NCBI GenBank assembly: GCA_965613685.1
Contig: OZ277031.1
Span: 620,001 to 684,000, forward strand
DNA length: 64,000 bases
Source: Methylotenera oryzisoli_B
GTDB taxonomy: Bacteria > Pseudomonadota > Gammaproteobacteria > Burkholderiales > Methylophilaceae
Direction of reading: 5' to 3'
The notes under the pieces were generated by a model. It was not told where the DNA came from, ran no database searches, and saw nothing but the letters and a program-made list of their open reading frames with translations. Shown here piece by piece: positions 49,541 through 59,007 of the stretch. The position numbers and the translations under genes are program-made. Every line of letters begins with the position of its first letter. The stretch's first letter is position 1.

Positions 49541-50821
49541 ATGGCTACTAAAGCTGACGGCGATAAATTACTTTACTGTTCATTCTGTGGCAAAAGCCAA
49601 CACGAAGTTAAAAAACTCATTGCCGGCCCATCTGTTTTTGTTTGCAATGAATGCGTGGATTTATGCAATGACATCATTCGCGAGGAAGTAAAGACCACGG
49701 ATGGCCTCAAATCCACCGATCAAAGTCTGCCAACCCCACAAGAAATTTGTAAAATTTTAGACCAATACGTCATCGGTCAAACCCACGCGAAAAAGAATTT
49801 AGCCGTTGCGGTCTACAATCATTACAAACGCCTGGGTCATAATAATTTATCCGATGGCGGTCAAAAAGACGAAGTCGAAATTTCCAAAAGTAATATTTTA
49901 CTTATAGGTCCGACGGGCTCAGGTAAAACCTTGTTGGCCCAAACGCTCGCGCGCTTGCTGGATGTCCCTTTTGTAATGGCTGATGCCACCACCCTTACTG
50001 AAGCCGGTTACGTAGGCGAGGACGTGGAAAACATCATGCAAAAATTATTGCAAAAATGCGACTACGACGTAGAAAAAGCCAAACGCGGTATCGTCTATAT
50101 TGATGAGGTGGATAAGATTTCCCGTAAGTCTGAAAACGCATCCATTACCCGCGACGTTTCGGGTGAGGGCGTGCAACAAGCCTTGCTAAAATTAATTGAA
50201 GGCACCGTGGCTTCAATTCCTCCACAAGGCGGACGCAAGCACCCTAATCAAGAATTCGTGCAATTGGATACCACTAATATCTTGTTTATTTGTGGTGGGG
50301 CATTCGATGGCCTGGAAAAAGTCATCCGTTTGCGCTCTGAAAAGGGTGGCATAGGTTTTGGCGCTGAAGTAAAAAGCAAAGATGATGAACGTCAGGTGGG
50401 CGCTGTATTAAGAGATGTCGAGCCGGAAGATTTAATTAAATTTGGCTTGATACCCGAGTTTATCGGCCGTTTACCGGTGGTGGCCACTTTGGAGACCTTG
50501 GACGAGGCCGCCTTGATGACCATCTTGACCGAACCAAAAAATGCCCTGACTAAGCAATACATTAAATTATTCAAAATGGAAGGCGTGGAATTGGAGTTTA
50601 GGGACGCGGCCTTACTGCTCATAGCTAAGAAAGCCTTGGAGCGTAAAACCGGCGCACGCGGTCTGCGATCCATTTTAGAGCATGCTTTGCTCGAGATCAT
50701 GTATGAATTGCCCACACTTAAAAACCTTAGCAAGGTGGTGATTGATGAAGGCGTGATTCGTGGCGACACGCCTGCCATCCTAATTTTTGCTGATACTCCT
50801 GCTGAAGAAGCCGTTGGATAA
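49541..50821 (+). CDS. clpX: ATP-dependent Clp protease ATP-binding subunit ClpX
   Basis: Hexameric AAA+ unfoldase for ClpP. The zinc-binding domain has C13, C16, C35 and C38. Walker A is GPTGSGKT (~126-133), Walker B is IVYIDEVDKI, and the IGF loop for docking on ClpP is present in GGIGFGAEVKSK. Sensor 2 is in GARGLRSILEHALLEIMYELP. 426 aa is the normal length. An AGAGGGA ribosome site precedes the ATG. A 9-bp hairpin follows the stop at 50824-50852. Confidence 0.98.
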   Translation: MATKADGDKLLYCSFCGKSQHEVKKLIAGPSVFVCNECVDLCNDIIREEVKTTDGLKSTDQSLPTPQEICKILDQYVIGQTHAKKNLAVAVYNHYKRLGHNNLSDGGQKDEVEISKSNILLIGPTGSGKTLLAQTLARLLDVPFVMADATTLTEAGYVGEDVENIMQKLLQKCDYDVEKAKRGIVYIDEVDKISRKSENASITRDVSGEGVQQALLKLIEGTVASIPPQGGRKHPNQEFVQLDTTNILFICGGAFDGLEKVIRLRSEKGGIGFGAEVKSKDDERQVGAVLRDVEPEDLIKFGLIPEFIGRLPVVATLETLDEAALMTILTEPKNALTKQYIKLFKMEGVELEFRDAALLLIAKKALERKTGARGLRSILEHALLEIMYELPTLKNLSKVVIDEGVIRGDTPAILIFADTPAEEAVG

Positions 50822-50823
50822 AC

Positions 50824-50852
50824 ACTAAACGGCTCATTTCTGCCCGTTTAGT
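50824..50852. other. Hairpin between clpX and lon
   Basis: ACTAAACGG / CCGTTTAGT, 9 bp perfect, 11-nt loop, no T-run after it. It starts 3 nt after the clpX stop. It is either a 3' stabiliser or a processing site rather than a plain terminator. Confidence 0.5.
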
Positions 50853-50948
50853 AATGCGTAACGATTAGACTTGAATCGCCGTTATTTGCCCCCATAAATA
50901 ACGCCTAGCTATTTGAGTTTAATGACTTAGTTTAATTTGGGACCCTCC

Positions 50949-53399
50949 ATGATCACATCTTTACCTTCCTATTCCTCTGATGAGGGCTTGTTACCGGTCT
51001 TACCATTACGGGATGTAGTGGTGTACCCGCATCTGGTTATCCCTTTGTTTGTAGGTCGCACAAAATCCGTTAAAGCCTTGGAAATTGCATCCGATGGCAA
51101 TAAGCAAATTTTATTGGTTGCGCAAAAATCGGCCAATAAAGATGAGCCGGATGCAGAGGATTTGTATGAAGTGGGTACGGTCGCGACCGTCTTGCAGATG
51201 CTTAAATTGCCTGACGGCACGGTAAAAGTCCTGGTAGAAGGTGTGCGGCGTGCCAAAGTCAGCGGTTTTATTGAGATGGAAGAGTGCTTTGCTGCAAGAG
51301 CAGAGCTCATTCCTGAATCAGACAGCGACATAGAAATACAGGCTTTGATGCGTACTGTTTTTGCTCAATTCGATCAATACGTCAAGCTAAACAAAAAAAT
51401 CCCACCAGAAATTCTGACTTCCTTAGCCGGTATAGACGAGGCCGGTCGTTTGGCGGATACCATTGCCGCCCATTTGACTTTGAAGTTAGATGAAAAACAA
51501 AAAGTATTGGAAATGTTTAGTGTGGCTGAGCGTTTGGAGCATTTGCTGCGCTTAATGGAAGCTGAAATTGATATTCTTCAGGTAGAAAAACGTATCCGTG
51601 GTCGCGTTAAGCGCCAAATGGAAAAAACCCAGCGTGAATACTATTTGAATGAGCAGGTTAAAGCGATTCAAAAAGAGTTGGGCGAGCAAGACGAAAATGC
51701 GGAAATGGAAGAGCTGGAAAAACGCATAGAAGAAGCTCGCATGCCTAAGGATGCTTTGGCTAAAGTGTCCAGTGAGCTTAAAAAACTCAAACTCATGTCG
51801 CCTATGTCAGCAGAAGCCTCAGTGGTGCGTAACTACATAGACACGCTGATTAATCTGCCTTGGAAGAAAAAAACCAAAATCAGCAAAAATTTATTGGCCG
51901 CTGAGAAGGTGTTGGACGACGACCATTTTGGCCTAGAGAAGGTTAAAGAACGCATTGTTGAGTATTTAGCTGTGCAACAACGCGTGGATAAAATCAAAGC
52001 ACCTATATTGTGCCTAGTCGGCCCGCCTGGCGTTGGTAAGACGTCTTTGGGTCAAAGCATAGCCAAAGCCGTGAACCGTAAATTCATACGCATGGCCTTA
52101 GGTGGGGTGCGTGATGAATCTGAAATTCGCGGCCACAGGCGGACATACATTGGCTCCATGCCAGGAAAAATCCTACAGGGCATGGCTAAGGTTGGCGTTA
52201 AAAACCCATTATTCTTGTTAGATGAAGTCGATAAAATGGGTCAAGACATGCGTGGTGATCCATCTTCAGCACTCTTGGAAGTGTTGGATCCAGAGCAGAA
52301 TCATACCTTTGCAGACCACTACGTTGAGGTTGAATACGACTTGTCTGACGTGATGTTTGTCGCCACAGCAAATTCCATGAACATACCTGCTGCGCTATTG
52401 GATCGCATGGAAATCATCCATCTATCTGGCTACACTGAAGACGAAAAAGTAAACATTGCGATGCGATATTTATTGCCCAAGCAATTGAAGTCGCACGGTC
52501 TAAAAGAGGCGGAGGTCAACATTACAGAAGACACGGTGCGCGATATCGTGCGCTACTACACGCGAGAGGCGGGCGTGCGTAAGTTAGAGCAAGAGGTGTC
52601 CAAGGTGTGTCGCAAGGTGGTGAAAGCCTTGTTGACTGCAAAAGCCGATAATGGCGCCCAGTCTCTCAAGAAAATTGATGTCACACCAGTTACACTTGAA
52701 ACGTATTTGGGGGTGCAGCGTTACGATTTCGGTGTGGCCGCAAAAGAAAATCAAGTGGGTCAAGTCACCGGTTTGGCTTGGACTTCTGTTGGGGGTGAGC
52801 TCTTAACCATAGAGGCGGTATTGCTTGCCGGTAAGGGTAAGACCACCACCACAGGAAAACTGGGTGACGTGATGAAAGAGTCGACTCAGGCGGCCATGAG
52901 CGTGGTGCGCAGCCGCGCCAAGCGCTTGGGTATTAATGACGATTTTTATGAAAAAAATGACATCCATATCCATTTCCCTGAGGGCGCCACGCCAAAAGAT
53001 GGACCAAGCGCTGGTATAGCCATCACTACTGCCTTGGTTTCCATACTGACAGGCATTCCTGTTAGAGCGGACGTAGCCATGACAGGGGAAATTACATTGC
53101 GGGGTGAGGTGCTGCCGATTGGTGGCCTTAAAGAAAAATTGTTGGCGGCGCATCGTGGGGGCATTAAGACGGTATTGATCCCCCAGCAAAACGTCAAAGA
53201 TTTAGCGGACATCCCAGAAAATATCAAAAATTATTTGGACATACACCCTGTACAATGGATAGATGAGGTGCTGACCCTGGCGCTAGCCTCACAGCCTATC
53301 CCTCTGCAGGAATCCGAAGCTCAGCTTGCCACCGATGTGGCGTTGGCAGATAAAACAGTAGATAAGGCAATTGCGCTAAATGATGAGGTAAAGCACTGA
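50949..53399 (+). CDS. lon: ATP-dependent protease La
   Basis: Homo-hexameric AAA+ serine protease that degrades misfolded and regulatory proteins. The N-domain starts LLPVLPLRDVVVYPHLVIPLFVGR. Walker A is GPPGVGKTS, Walker B is PLFLLDEVDKMGQDMRGDPSSALLEVLDPEQN. The protease domain has catalytic Ser in PKDGPSAGIAI (~685) and the paired Lys in GGLKEKLLAAHRGG. 816 aa from this ATG; an in-frame TTG four codons upstream was not used. The usual clpX-lon-hupB order is kept. Confidence 0.98.
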   Translation: MITSLPSYSSDEGLLPVLPLRDVVVYPHLVIPLFVGRTKSVKALEIASDGNKQILLVAQKSANKDEPDAEDLYEVGTVATVLQMLKLPDGTVKVLVEGVRRAKVSGFIEMEECFAARAELIPESDSDIEIQALMRTVFAQFDQYVKLNKKIPPEILTSLAGIDEAGRLADTIAAHLTLKLDEKQKVLEMFSVAERLEHLLRLMEAEIDILQVEKRIRGRVKRQMEKTQREYYLNEQVKAIQKELGEQDENAEMEELEKRIEEARMPKDALAKVSSELKKLKLMSPMSAEASVVRNYIDTLINLPWKKKTKISKNLLAAEKVLDDDHFGLEKVKERIVEYLAVQQRVDKIKAPILCLVGPPGVGKTSLGQSIAKAVNRKFIRMALGGVRDESEIRGHRRTYIGSMPGKILQGMAKVGVKNPLFLLDEVDKMGQDMRGDPSSALLEVLDPEQNHTFADHYVEVEYDLSDVMFVATANSMNIPAALLDRMEIIHLSGYTEDEKVNIAMRYLLPKQLKSHGLKEAEVNITEDTVRDIVRYYTREAGVRKLEQEVSKVCRKVVKALLTAKADNGAQSLKKIDVTPVTLETYLGVQRYDFGVAAKENQVGQVTGLAWTSVGGELLTIEAVLLAGKGKTTTTGKLGDVMKESTQAAMSVVRSRAKRLGINDDFYEKNDIHIHFPEGATPKDGPSAGIAITTALVSILTGIPVRADVAMTGEITLRGEVLPIGGLKEKLLAAHRGGIKTVLIPQQNVKDLADIPENIKNYLDIHPVQWIDEVLTLALASQPIPLQESEAQLATDVALADKTVDKAIALNDEVKH

Positions 53400-53425
53400 G
53401 GCTAAGCCAAACTTAATTCCAAGGC

Positions 53426-53455
53426 TTGACATGGGCTTTGTGACCTTGATATAAA
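53426..53455 (+). promoter_or_regulatory. hupB promoter
   Basis: TTGACA (53426-53431), 18 nt, TATAAA (53450-53455), about 70 nt before the hupB GTG, downstream of the lon stop codon. Confidence 0.75.
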
Positions 53456-53525
53456 GACAAATGGGAGCTTGCTACCCACATTACAGTAAGGTCTTTAATC
53501 AATTAAATTTTAGAGGGGATTACTC

Positions 53526-53798
53526 GTGAATAAATCAGATTTGATAGCCCGTATTGCCAGCACAGCTGGCATTTCAAAAGCTGCTGCTGGTCGTGCGCTG
53601 GATGCCACTACCGCTTCTATTACGGCTGCCTTGAAAAAAGGCGACTTGGTCACACTCATAGGATTTGGTACTTTCTACCTCGGTAAGCGTGCTGCCAGAA
53701 ATGGCCGTAACCCACGTACTGGCGCAACAATTAAGATTAAAGCAGCGAATTCTCCTAAATTTAGAGCTGGTAAATCACTTAAAGATGCTGTAAACTAG
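53526..53798 (+). CDS. hupB: DNA-binding protein HU-beta
   Basis: Nucleoid protein that bends DNA as a dimer. 90 aa, the exact HU length, with MNKSDLIARIASTAGISKAAAGRALDA as the helical base, GFGTFYLGKRAARNGRNPRTG as the beta-arm (with the conserved RNPRTG and the intercalating proline) and a C-terminal KFRAGKSLKDAVN. The start is GTG with AGAGGGG upstream; no ATG is available. tRNA-Val starts only 20 nt after the stop, so they share a transcript. Confidence 0.97.
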   Translation: MNKSDLIARIASTAGISKAAAGRALDATTASITAALKKGDLVTLIGFGTFYLGKRAARNGRNPRTGATIKIKAANSPKFRAGKSLKDAVN

Positions 53799-53817
53799 CG
53801 TTTTTGTTGGTTAAGCA

Positions 53818-53893
53818 GGGTGCTTAGCTCAGTTGGTAGAGCGTCGCCCTTACAAGGCGAATGTCAGCGGTTCGACCCCGTTAGCACCCACCA
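53818..53893 (+). tRNA. tRNA-Val (anticodon UAC)
   Basis: 76 nt: acceptor GGGTGCT / AGCACCC, D-arm GCTCAGTTGGTAGAGC, anticodon stem TCGCC / GGCGA with loop CTTACAA (TAC at 53851-53853), T-arm CAGCGGTTCGACCCCGTTA, and encoded CCA. It has no promoter of its own between hupB and itself. Confidence 0.97.
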
Positions 53894-53944
53894 TTATTTC
53901 AAACCACAAAAAAGTGACTAAGTCGTTCCTAATTGTAAAATTTG

Positions 53945-53973
53945 AGAGTGCTGGTAAGTTAAGCACTCTTTTA
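53945..53973 (+). terminator. Terminator after tRNA-Val
   Basis: AGAGTGCT (53945-53952), 9-nt loop, AGCACTCT (53962-53969), then TTTA and TTTT. It would end the hupB and tRNA-Val transcript. Confidence 0.75.
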
Positions 53974-54041
53974 TTTTGCTAAAAATTTGAACGCAAAAAT
54001 TATACGGATTTTATTTGTTTGATAGAATTCTATAAGTTTAT

Positions 54042-54118
54042 GGAGCGGTAGTTCAGTTGGTTAGAATACCTGCCTGTCACGCAGGTGGTCGCGGGTTCGA
54101 GTCCCGTCCGCTCCGCCA
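54042..54118 (+). tRNA. tRNA-Asp (anticodon GUC)
   Basis: 77 nt: acceptor GGAGCGG / CCGCTCC, D-arm GTTCAGTTGGTTAGAATAC, anticodon stem CCTGC / GCAGG with loop CTGTCAC (GTC at 54076-54078), T-arm GCGGGTTCGAGTCCCGT, discriminator G, and encoded CCA. Confidence 0.97.
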
Positions 54119-54121
54119 AAT

Positions 54122-54153
54122 AAAAATAGCGAGTCTTAGGACTCGCTATTTTT
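54122..54153. terminator. Terminator after tRNA-Asp
   Basis: AAAAATAGCGAGTC (54122-54135), loop TTAG, GACTCGCTATTTTT (54140-54153): a perfect 14-bp stem immediately after the tRNA. The 54154-54370 stretch up to ppiD is AT-rich; I see no clear promoter in it. Confidence 0.92.
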
Positions 54154-54370
54154 ATTTGTAAATTCGCATTTTAGCCTGGTATTAATTGGCCTGATTAAGA
54201 CGAACCAAATGCAGGCTTATACAGTCCCAATGCGTGTTGCAAAAGATAAGCTGAAGCGCTATACAGTGAGCTCTTGTGGTATATTGTCATATTGATAATT
54301 AGATGCGGTTTAGTTGGCTAAGCCAGCTTAAATTTAAACGTTAAACGCAAGCTTAAGGTGGATATTTTTT

Positions 54371-56266
54371 ATGTTAGATAGAATTCGTACGGTTGCCCAA
54401 GGTTGGGTTGGTAAAGCCTTACTGGCTTTAATTACTATTCCGTTTGCCTTGTTTGGCATTGACTCTTATTTAAGCAGTGCCGGTAGCAATGTCGCTGTTG
54501 CTAAAGTGGCAGGCAATAACATATCCTTACAAGAGTACGATAATGCATTAAAAAATACGCGTAATCGCTTGCAATCAGACGGCAAGTTTGACCAGGCGCA
54601 ACTAGACAGCCCAGAAGTTAAATCTTTGGTGCTCAACCAGCTTATCAATAAGCAATTGATAAACGATGAAATACGCCGTGCCAACTTTGCCATCAGTGAT
54701 GTGCAGTTAGCTACTTACATCACTGGCATGCCTGAATTCCAAAGAGACGGCAATTTTTCACAAGAATTGTACGATCAAACCTTGACGCAAAATCAGTTAA
54801 CGCCTACTCGCTTTGAGGCGGGCATGCGAGCTGACATGTTGACGCAGCAAGCCTTGGATGGCATAGGCAAATTGGCATTTTCAACCGAGTCACGTTTGCA
54901 AGATGCTATTCAGTTAAGCAATCAACAACGCGTGGTAAGCGTGGCGGAAATTAAAACCAAGGATTTTGTTGATCAAGTTAAGGTGACGCCCGATCAAGTT
55001 AAAGCCTATTACGAACTGCACAAAAACAAATTATTAGTGCCTGAACAAGTGCGAGTGGAATTCTTATCGATGTCGGCTGTTGATTTTATGCGTCAAGTAA
55101 ACGTCGACGATGCAGAGGTAAAGAAGTTTTTCGATGAGAATGCAGGTAAATTTTCTGGCAATGAGCAAAGGCGTGCCAGCCATATACTGATTGGTTTTGG
55201 TGTGAGCGCGTCTGAGGCACAAAAAACGCAAGCTAAAGCCCAAGCCCAAGAAATCTTGGCTGCCATTAAAAAGGACCCAAAATCATTTGAATCGTTAGCC
55301 ATTAAGCACTCTCAAGACCCAGGTTCTGCTGTTAAAGGTGGGGATTTAGGTAGTTTTGCTCGTGGCGCAATGGTTAAGCCTTTCGAGGATGCCGCTTTTA
55401 GCATGAAGCTTAATCAAGTCAGTGGCTTGGTGGAATCCGAGTTTGGTTACCACATTATAAAAGTGACTGAAATTACCGGCGCCAGCAGTGATTTCAACAG
55501 TTTGAAGCCGCAAATAAAAGGCGATTTGATGTACCAAAAAGCCCAAGCGGAATTTGTTAAGCAAGCCGAAGTGTTCAGTAATTTGGTGTATGAGCAATCT
55601 GGCAGCTTGCAACCTGCGGCTAAGGCTTTTGCTGGGCAAGTGCAGCAGTCGGATTGGTTAAACCGTGAAACTGGGGCTAAGTTTTTTAAGAACAACCAGA
55701 AAATCATGGCTTTGATTTTCTCCGATGAAGTGCTGAAAGATCACCGAAATACAGAAGCGGTCGAAGTATCGCCAAATAATTTAGTGGCGGCACGATTAAT
55801 AGAATACAAAGCGGCTGCACCAAGAAGCTTTGATGAGGTGAAAGCGGGTATTGAGTCCTTGCTTAAATTGGAAGCGGCAGCCAAGCTAGCTAAAGCTAAG
55901 GGTGAAGCGGCTTTGAAAGATTTAAAAGCCGGTAAAACTGTGGCTGGGGTAGAGTGGATACCGGAAGTGACGGTGGATAGAAAAAATGCCCAAGGATTAA
56001 CGGACTTAGCCATGAATCTTGCGTTTAAAACTAACGCGGCTAAACTACCGGCTTATTCTGGCGTGGCAGACAGCAAGCAGGGCTTCCTATTGCTTAAGGT
56101 GCTTAAAGTGGATGCCGGTTTAGCTGGCGATGCGGATGCCGAGCAGTTGGCCAAAAATGAACTTAGGGAAGCCTTGAGCAGCGAGTATTTGGCCGCTTAT
56201 AAACAAGCTCTGCGTTTAAAAGCCAAGGTCACGGTTAATGAAAGCTTGTTGCTTTCTAAGCCCTAG
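54371..56266 (+). CDS. ppiD: Periplasmic folding chaperone / peptidyl-prolyl isomerase PpiD
   Basis: Inner-membrane-anchored chaperone at the Sec exit. A single N-terminal membrane segment (residues ~12-32, WVGKALLALITIPFALFGIDSYL), then a SurA-like N-domain (VAGNNISLQEYDNALKNTRNRL and on). One parvulin domain spans ~262-365 (ASHILIGFG, then DPGSAVKGGDLGSFARGAMVKPFEDAAFSMKLNQVSGLVESEFGYHIIKV). The C-terminal ~250 residues are helical. 631 aa, in the PpiD range (E. coli 623). It follows hupB and the tRNAs, as is common in betaproteobacteria. Confidence 0.94.
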   Translation: MLDRIRTVAQGWVGKALLALITIPFALFGIDSYLSSAGSNVAVAKVAGNNISLQEYDNALKNTRNRLQSDGKFDQAQLDSPEVKSLVLNQLINKQLINDEIRRANFAISDVQLATYITGMPEFQRDGNFSQELYDQTLTQNQLTPTRFEAGMRADMLTQQALDGIGKLAFSTESRLQDAIQLSNQQRVVSVAEIKTKDFVDQVKVTPDQVKAYYELHKNKLLVPEQVRVEFLSMSAVDFMRQVNVDDAEVKKFFDENAGKFSGNEQRRASHILIGFGVSASEAQKTQAKAQAQEILAAIKKDPKSFESLAIKHSQDPGSAVKGGDLGSFARGAMVKPFEDAAFSMKLNQVSGLVESEFGYHIIKVTEITGASSDFNSLKPQIKGDLMYQKAQAEFVKQAEVFSNLVYEQSGSLQPAAKAFAGQVQQSDWLNRETGAKFFKNNQKIMALIFSDEVLKDHRNTEAVEVSPNNLVAARLIEYKAAAPRSFDEVKAGIESLLKLEAAAKLAKAKGEAALKDLKAGKTVAGVEWIPEVTVDRKNAQGLTDLAMNLAFKTNAAKLPAYSGVADSKQGFLLLKVLKVDAGLAGDADAEQLAKNELREALSSEYLAAYKQALRLKAKVTVNESLLLSKP

Positions 56267-56288
56267 TGACGTTATCTAATAGGCAGTA

Positions 56289-56320
56289 AATAAAAAAGGC
56301 ACCTAGGTGCCTTTTTTATT
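56289..56320. terminator. Bidirectional terminator, ppiD / fabI
   Basis: Perfect palindrome with core AAAGGCACCTAGGTGCCTTT and flanking A and T runs, between the convergent ppiD (+) and fabI (-). Confidence 0.92.
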
Positions 56321-56337
56321 TACTTAAGCCATACTTT

Positions 56338-57123
56338 TTAATCAATAGAGCCTGCAGCGGTGATGTTCATGCCGCCATCAACGTAGGTGATTTCACCGGT
56401 GATGCCCGATGCCAGGTCACTGCAAAGGAAGGCGGACGCATTGCCGACCTCTTCTATGGTGACATTGCGGCGCAATGCGGCGTGTTTTTCATTAAAGCCT
56501 ATCATCTTATCAAAATCGGCAATGCCGGATGCGGCTAATGTTTTGATCGGACCGGCTGATACCGCATTAACGCGTATGCCTTTAGGGCCTAAGCTTTGTG
56601 CCATGTAGCGTACGTTGGCTTCTAGGCTGGCCTTGGCTAAACCCATGACATTGTAGTTGGGCATGGTGCGCTCTGCGCCAAGGTAACTAATGGTTAATAA
56701 ACTGCCGTTTCTTCCTGCCATCATTGGGTAGGCGGCTTTGGCCATAGCGGCAAAGCTGTATGAGCTGATGTCATGAGCGATGCGGAAATTTTCCCTTGTG
56801 ACTTTTTCTAGGTAATCCCCATCTAATGCATCCTTAGGCACGAAGGCCACCGAATGTACGATGCAGTCTATGCCATCCCAATGTTTGGCAATGGCTGGAA
56901 ATAAGGCATCAATCTGACTGTCTTCAGCCACGTCACAATGAAAAAGCAAAGTAGAGCCAAAATCCGCTGCTAATTTAGCCACGCGTTCTTGGTGTTTTTC
57001 CATTTGGTAAGTAAAGGCAAGCTCTGCGCCTTCGCGTTTCATTGCTTCAGCGATACCGTATGCAATTGAACGATTGCTCAATAATCCGGCGATTAATATT
57101 TTTTTACCTGCTAAAAATCCCAT
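56338..57123 (-). CDS. fabI: Enoyl-ACP reductase FabI (NADH)
   Basis: Last reductive step of fatty-acid elongation. It is a divergent SDR: the N-terminal nucleotide loop GLLSNRSIAYGIAEAMKREGAEL, and the catalytic residues Y147, Y157 and K164 (ISYLGAERTMPNYNVMGLAKA), one residue offset from E. coli FabI. VNAVSAGPIKTLAASGI lines the substrate loop. 261 aa. No other fatty-acid gene is near. It is separated from the upstream dppC-like gene by 37 nt on the same strand, so read-through is possible. Confidence 0.96.
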   Translation of the reverse strand: MGFLAGKKILIAGLLSNRSIAYGIAEAMKREGAELAFTYQMEKHQERVAKLAADFGSTLLFHCDVAEDSQIDALFPAIAKHWDGIDCIVHSVAFVPKDALDGDYLEKVTRENFRIAHDISSYSFAAMAKAAYPMMAGRNGSLLTISYLGAERTMPNYNVMGLAKASLEANVRYMAQSLGPKGIRVNAVSAGPIKTLAASGIADFDKMIGFNEKHAALRRNVTIEEVGNASAFLCSDLASGITGEITYVDGGMNITAAGSID

Positions 57124-57160
57124 AACGTTTTCCCTATTTTATGTCTGCAAATGCGGCTTG

Positions 57161-57982
57161 CTAATGTTGATTGCTTCTTGGATTATACGCATCGCGTAAA
57201 CCATCCCCAAGCAAATTATAGCCTAACACGGTCAGCAATATGGCGAGGCCAGGGAATAGGGATAACCACCAGGCAAACTGGATGTACTCCTTGCCATCGG
57301 TTAAGATGTTGCCCCAGGATGCTTGCGGCGCTTGCACGCCTAGGCCTAAGAAGCTTAAGCCGGATTCCACTAACACCGCACTGGCTATGCCCAGTATTGA
57401 GCTAACGATGATGGGCGTTAAGCTGTTAGGCAATAAATGCCCAAAAATCAGCCTAAAGTCTTTTGCTCCCAAGGCTTGGGCAGCCAACACAAATTCGCGG
57501 TTACGCAGGCTTAAAAACTCCGCCCTAACTAATCGCGTCACCCCCATCCATGAGGTTAAGCCTATGACTATCATGATGTTCCAGATGGAAGGGCTCAGGA
57601 ACGCAATCACGGCCAAGATTAAGAAGAAGGTGGGAATGGACAGCATCACGTCCACAGTACGCATGATTACTGTGTCTACCCAGCCTCGGTAAAAGCCGGC
57701 TATGGCGCCCAGTACGATGCCAATTAGGGTGGCAATGCCGACGGCAACAAAACCCACCATGAGGGAGATGCGTGCGCCGTATAGCATGCGGGAAAAGACG
57801 TCGCGCCCCAGTCCGTCGGTGCCCATTAGGTGCAATTGCGAAGGGCCTAGCAATATGGCTTTGACATCGATGGCATTGGGATCGTATGGCGCAATAAGTG
57901 GGGCTATTGCAGCCAATAGCAGTATGCTGCTAATGATGATAAAGCCGATTAAGGTCAGTGGATTTTGCCACACCAGTTTCAT
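57161..57982 (-). CDS. Oligopeptide-type ABC permease, DppC/OppC-like
   Basis: Inner-membrane subunit of a peptide-type ABC importer. Membrane segments around residues 10-32, 78-105, 120-150, 190-220 and 240-262. The EAA loop that contacts the ATPase is in LAAQALGAKDFRLIFGHLLPNSLTPIIV. The MGTDGLGRDVFSRMLYGARISL block is typical of DppC. The ATG used here overlaps the stop of the upstream permease (TAATG); a further in-frame ATG 12 codons upstream lies inside that gene and was rejected. 273 aa. Confidence 0.92.
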   Translation of the reverse strand: MKLVWQNPLTLIGFIIISSILLLAAIAPLIAPYDPNAIDVKAILLGPSQLHLMGTDGLGRDVFSRMLYGARISLMVGFVAVGIATLIGIVLGAIAGFYRGWVDTVIMRTVDVMLSIPTFFLILAVIAFLSPSIWNIMIVIGLTSWMGVTRLVRAEFLSLRNREFVLAAQALGAKDFRLIFGHLLPNSLTPIIVSSILGIASAVLVESGLSFLGLGVQAPQASWGNILTDGKEYIQFAWWLSLFPGLAILLTVLGYNLLGDGLRDAYNPRSNQH

Positions 57983-58998
57983 TACATCGCCCCCCGTCTG
58001 ACGCGCGGGTCTGCCCATGCGTAAGAGACGTCTGCTAGCAGGTTACCTAGCATGGTCAGTATGGCGCCTATGGTTAAAATACCCATGATGACCGGAAAAT
58101 CCCGCATTAAAACCGCATCGTAAAAAAGCTTGCCCATGCCTGGTATCGCAAAAATACTCTCCGCTATGACCGATCCGCCTATTAAGCCGGGGATACTTAA
58201 GCCAAAAATAGTGATGAGCGGCAGTAAGGCGTTGCGTAAGGCATGGCCATAAATGATTTTATTTTCATTTAAGCCCTTGGCGCGAGCGGTGGTGATGTAG
58301 TCTTGGTGCAATACGTCGAGCATGCCGTTTCTAACAAACAGCGATATGCCGGCTAAACCGGTGATAGCAGATATAAATACCGGCAACACCAGGTGCTGCA
58401 ATGTGTCCCAGATTTGTGCTGGCCACGTGAGGTTTTCGTGGCCCATGCTTTCCAAGCCAGAAATAGGCAGCCAGCTATGCTGCACGCCCGTCCAGTACAT
58501 AAGCATCAATGCCAGCCAAAAGCCCGGTATGGCAAAACCTAGAAAAACAAACATGGTGATGCCACGGTCAGGCCATTGATTTTGCTTCAATGCTGAGATG
58601 ACGCCCAGCGGTAAGGCGATGCCTATGATGAGTAGCAAACTCAGTACATTGATTAATAAAGTGATGGGCAAGGCTTCTTGTATCATGCCCAGCGTGACGT
58701 TGCCGTCTTTATCGGTAGTTTGCCAAAAAACCGGCCTTTGGTGGGAAGCGAAGGACGTACCAAAGTCTAACTTGGCTAAGCGTTTAACCCATAAGCCGTA
58801 TTGCACGATGACTGGCTTGTCTAAATTGTACAAGGCGCGTAATTTCTGTCTGGACTCTTCGCTGGCTTTGGGATTGAAACTGGCCTCACTGGTGGTGATG
58901 TCACCGGGTGCGAGATGCATGATGAAAAATGAAATGAGACTGATGCCTAGTAACAGCGGCATCATCCATAAAATGCGTTTTAATAAGTAGCTAGCCAT
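57982..58998 (-). CDS. Oligopeptide-type ABC permease, DppB/OppB-like
   Basis: Partner permease of the previous gene, 338 aa. N-terminal membrane segment (LLKRILWMMPLLLGISLISFFIMHLAPGD), a long periplasmic loop, and five more segments. The EAA loop is in YITTARAKGLNENKIIYGHALRNALLPLITI. It follows the binding-lipoprotein gene after 9 nt. No ATP-binding subunit (DppD or DppF type) is in the operon or the window. Confidence 0.93.
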   Translation of the reverse strand: MASYLLKRILWMMPLLLGISLISFFIMHLAPGDITTSEASFNPKASEESRQKLRALYNLDKPVIVQYGLWVKRLAKLDFGTSFASHQRPVFWQTTDKDGNVTLGMIQEALPITLLINVLSLLLIIGIALPLGVISALKQNQWPDRGITMFVFLGFAIPGFWLALMLMYWTGVQHSWLPISGLESMGHENLTWPAQIWDTLQHLVLPVFISAITGLAGISLFVRNGMLDVLHQDYITTARAKGLNENKIIYGHALRNALLPLITIFGLSIPGLIGGSVIAESIFAIPGMGKLFYDAVLMRDFPVIMGILTIGAILTMLGNLLADVSYAWADPRVRRGAM

Positions 58999-59007
58999 GG
59001 TTACCTT

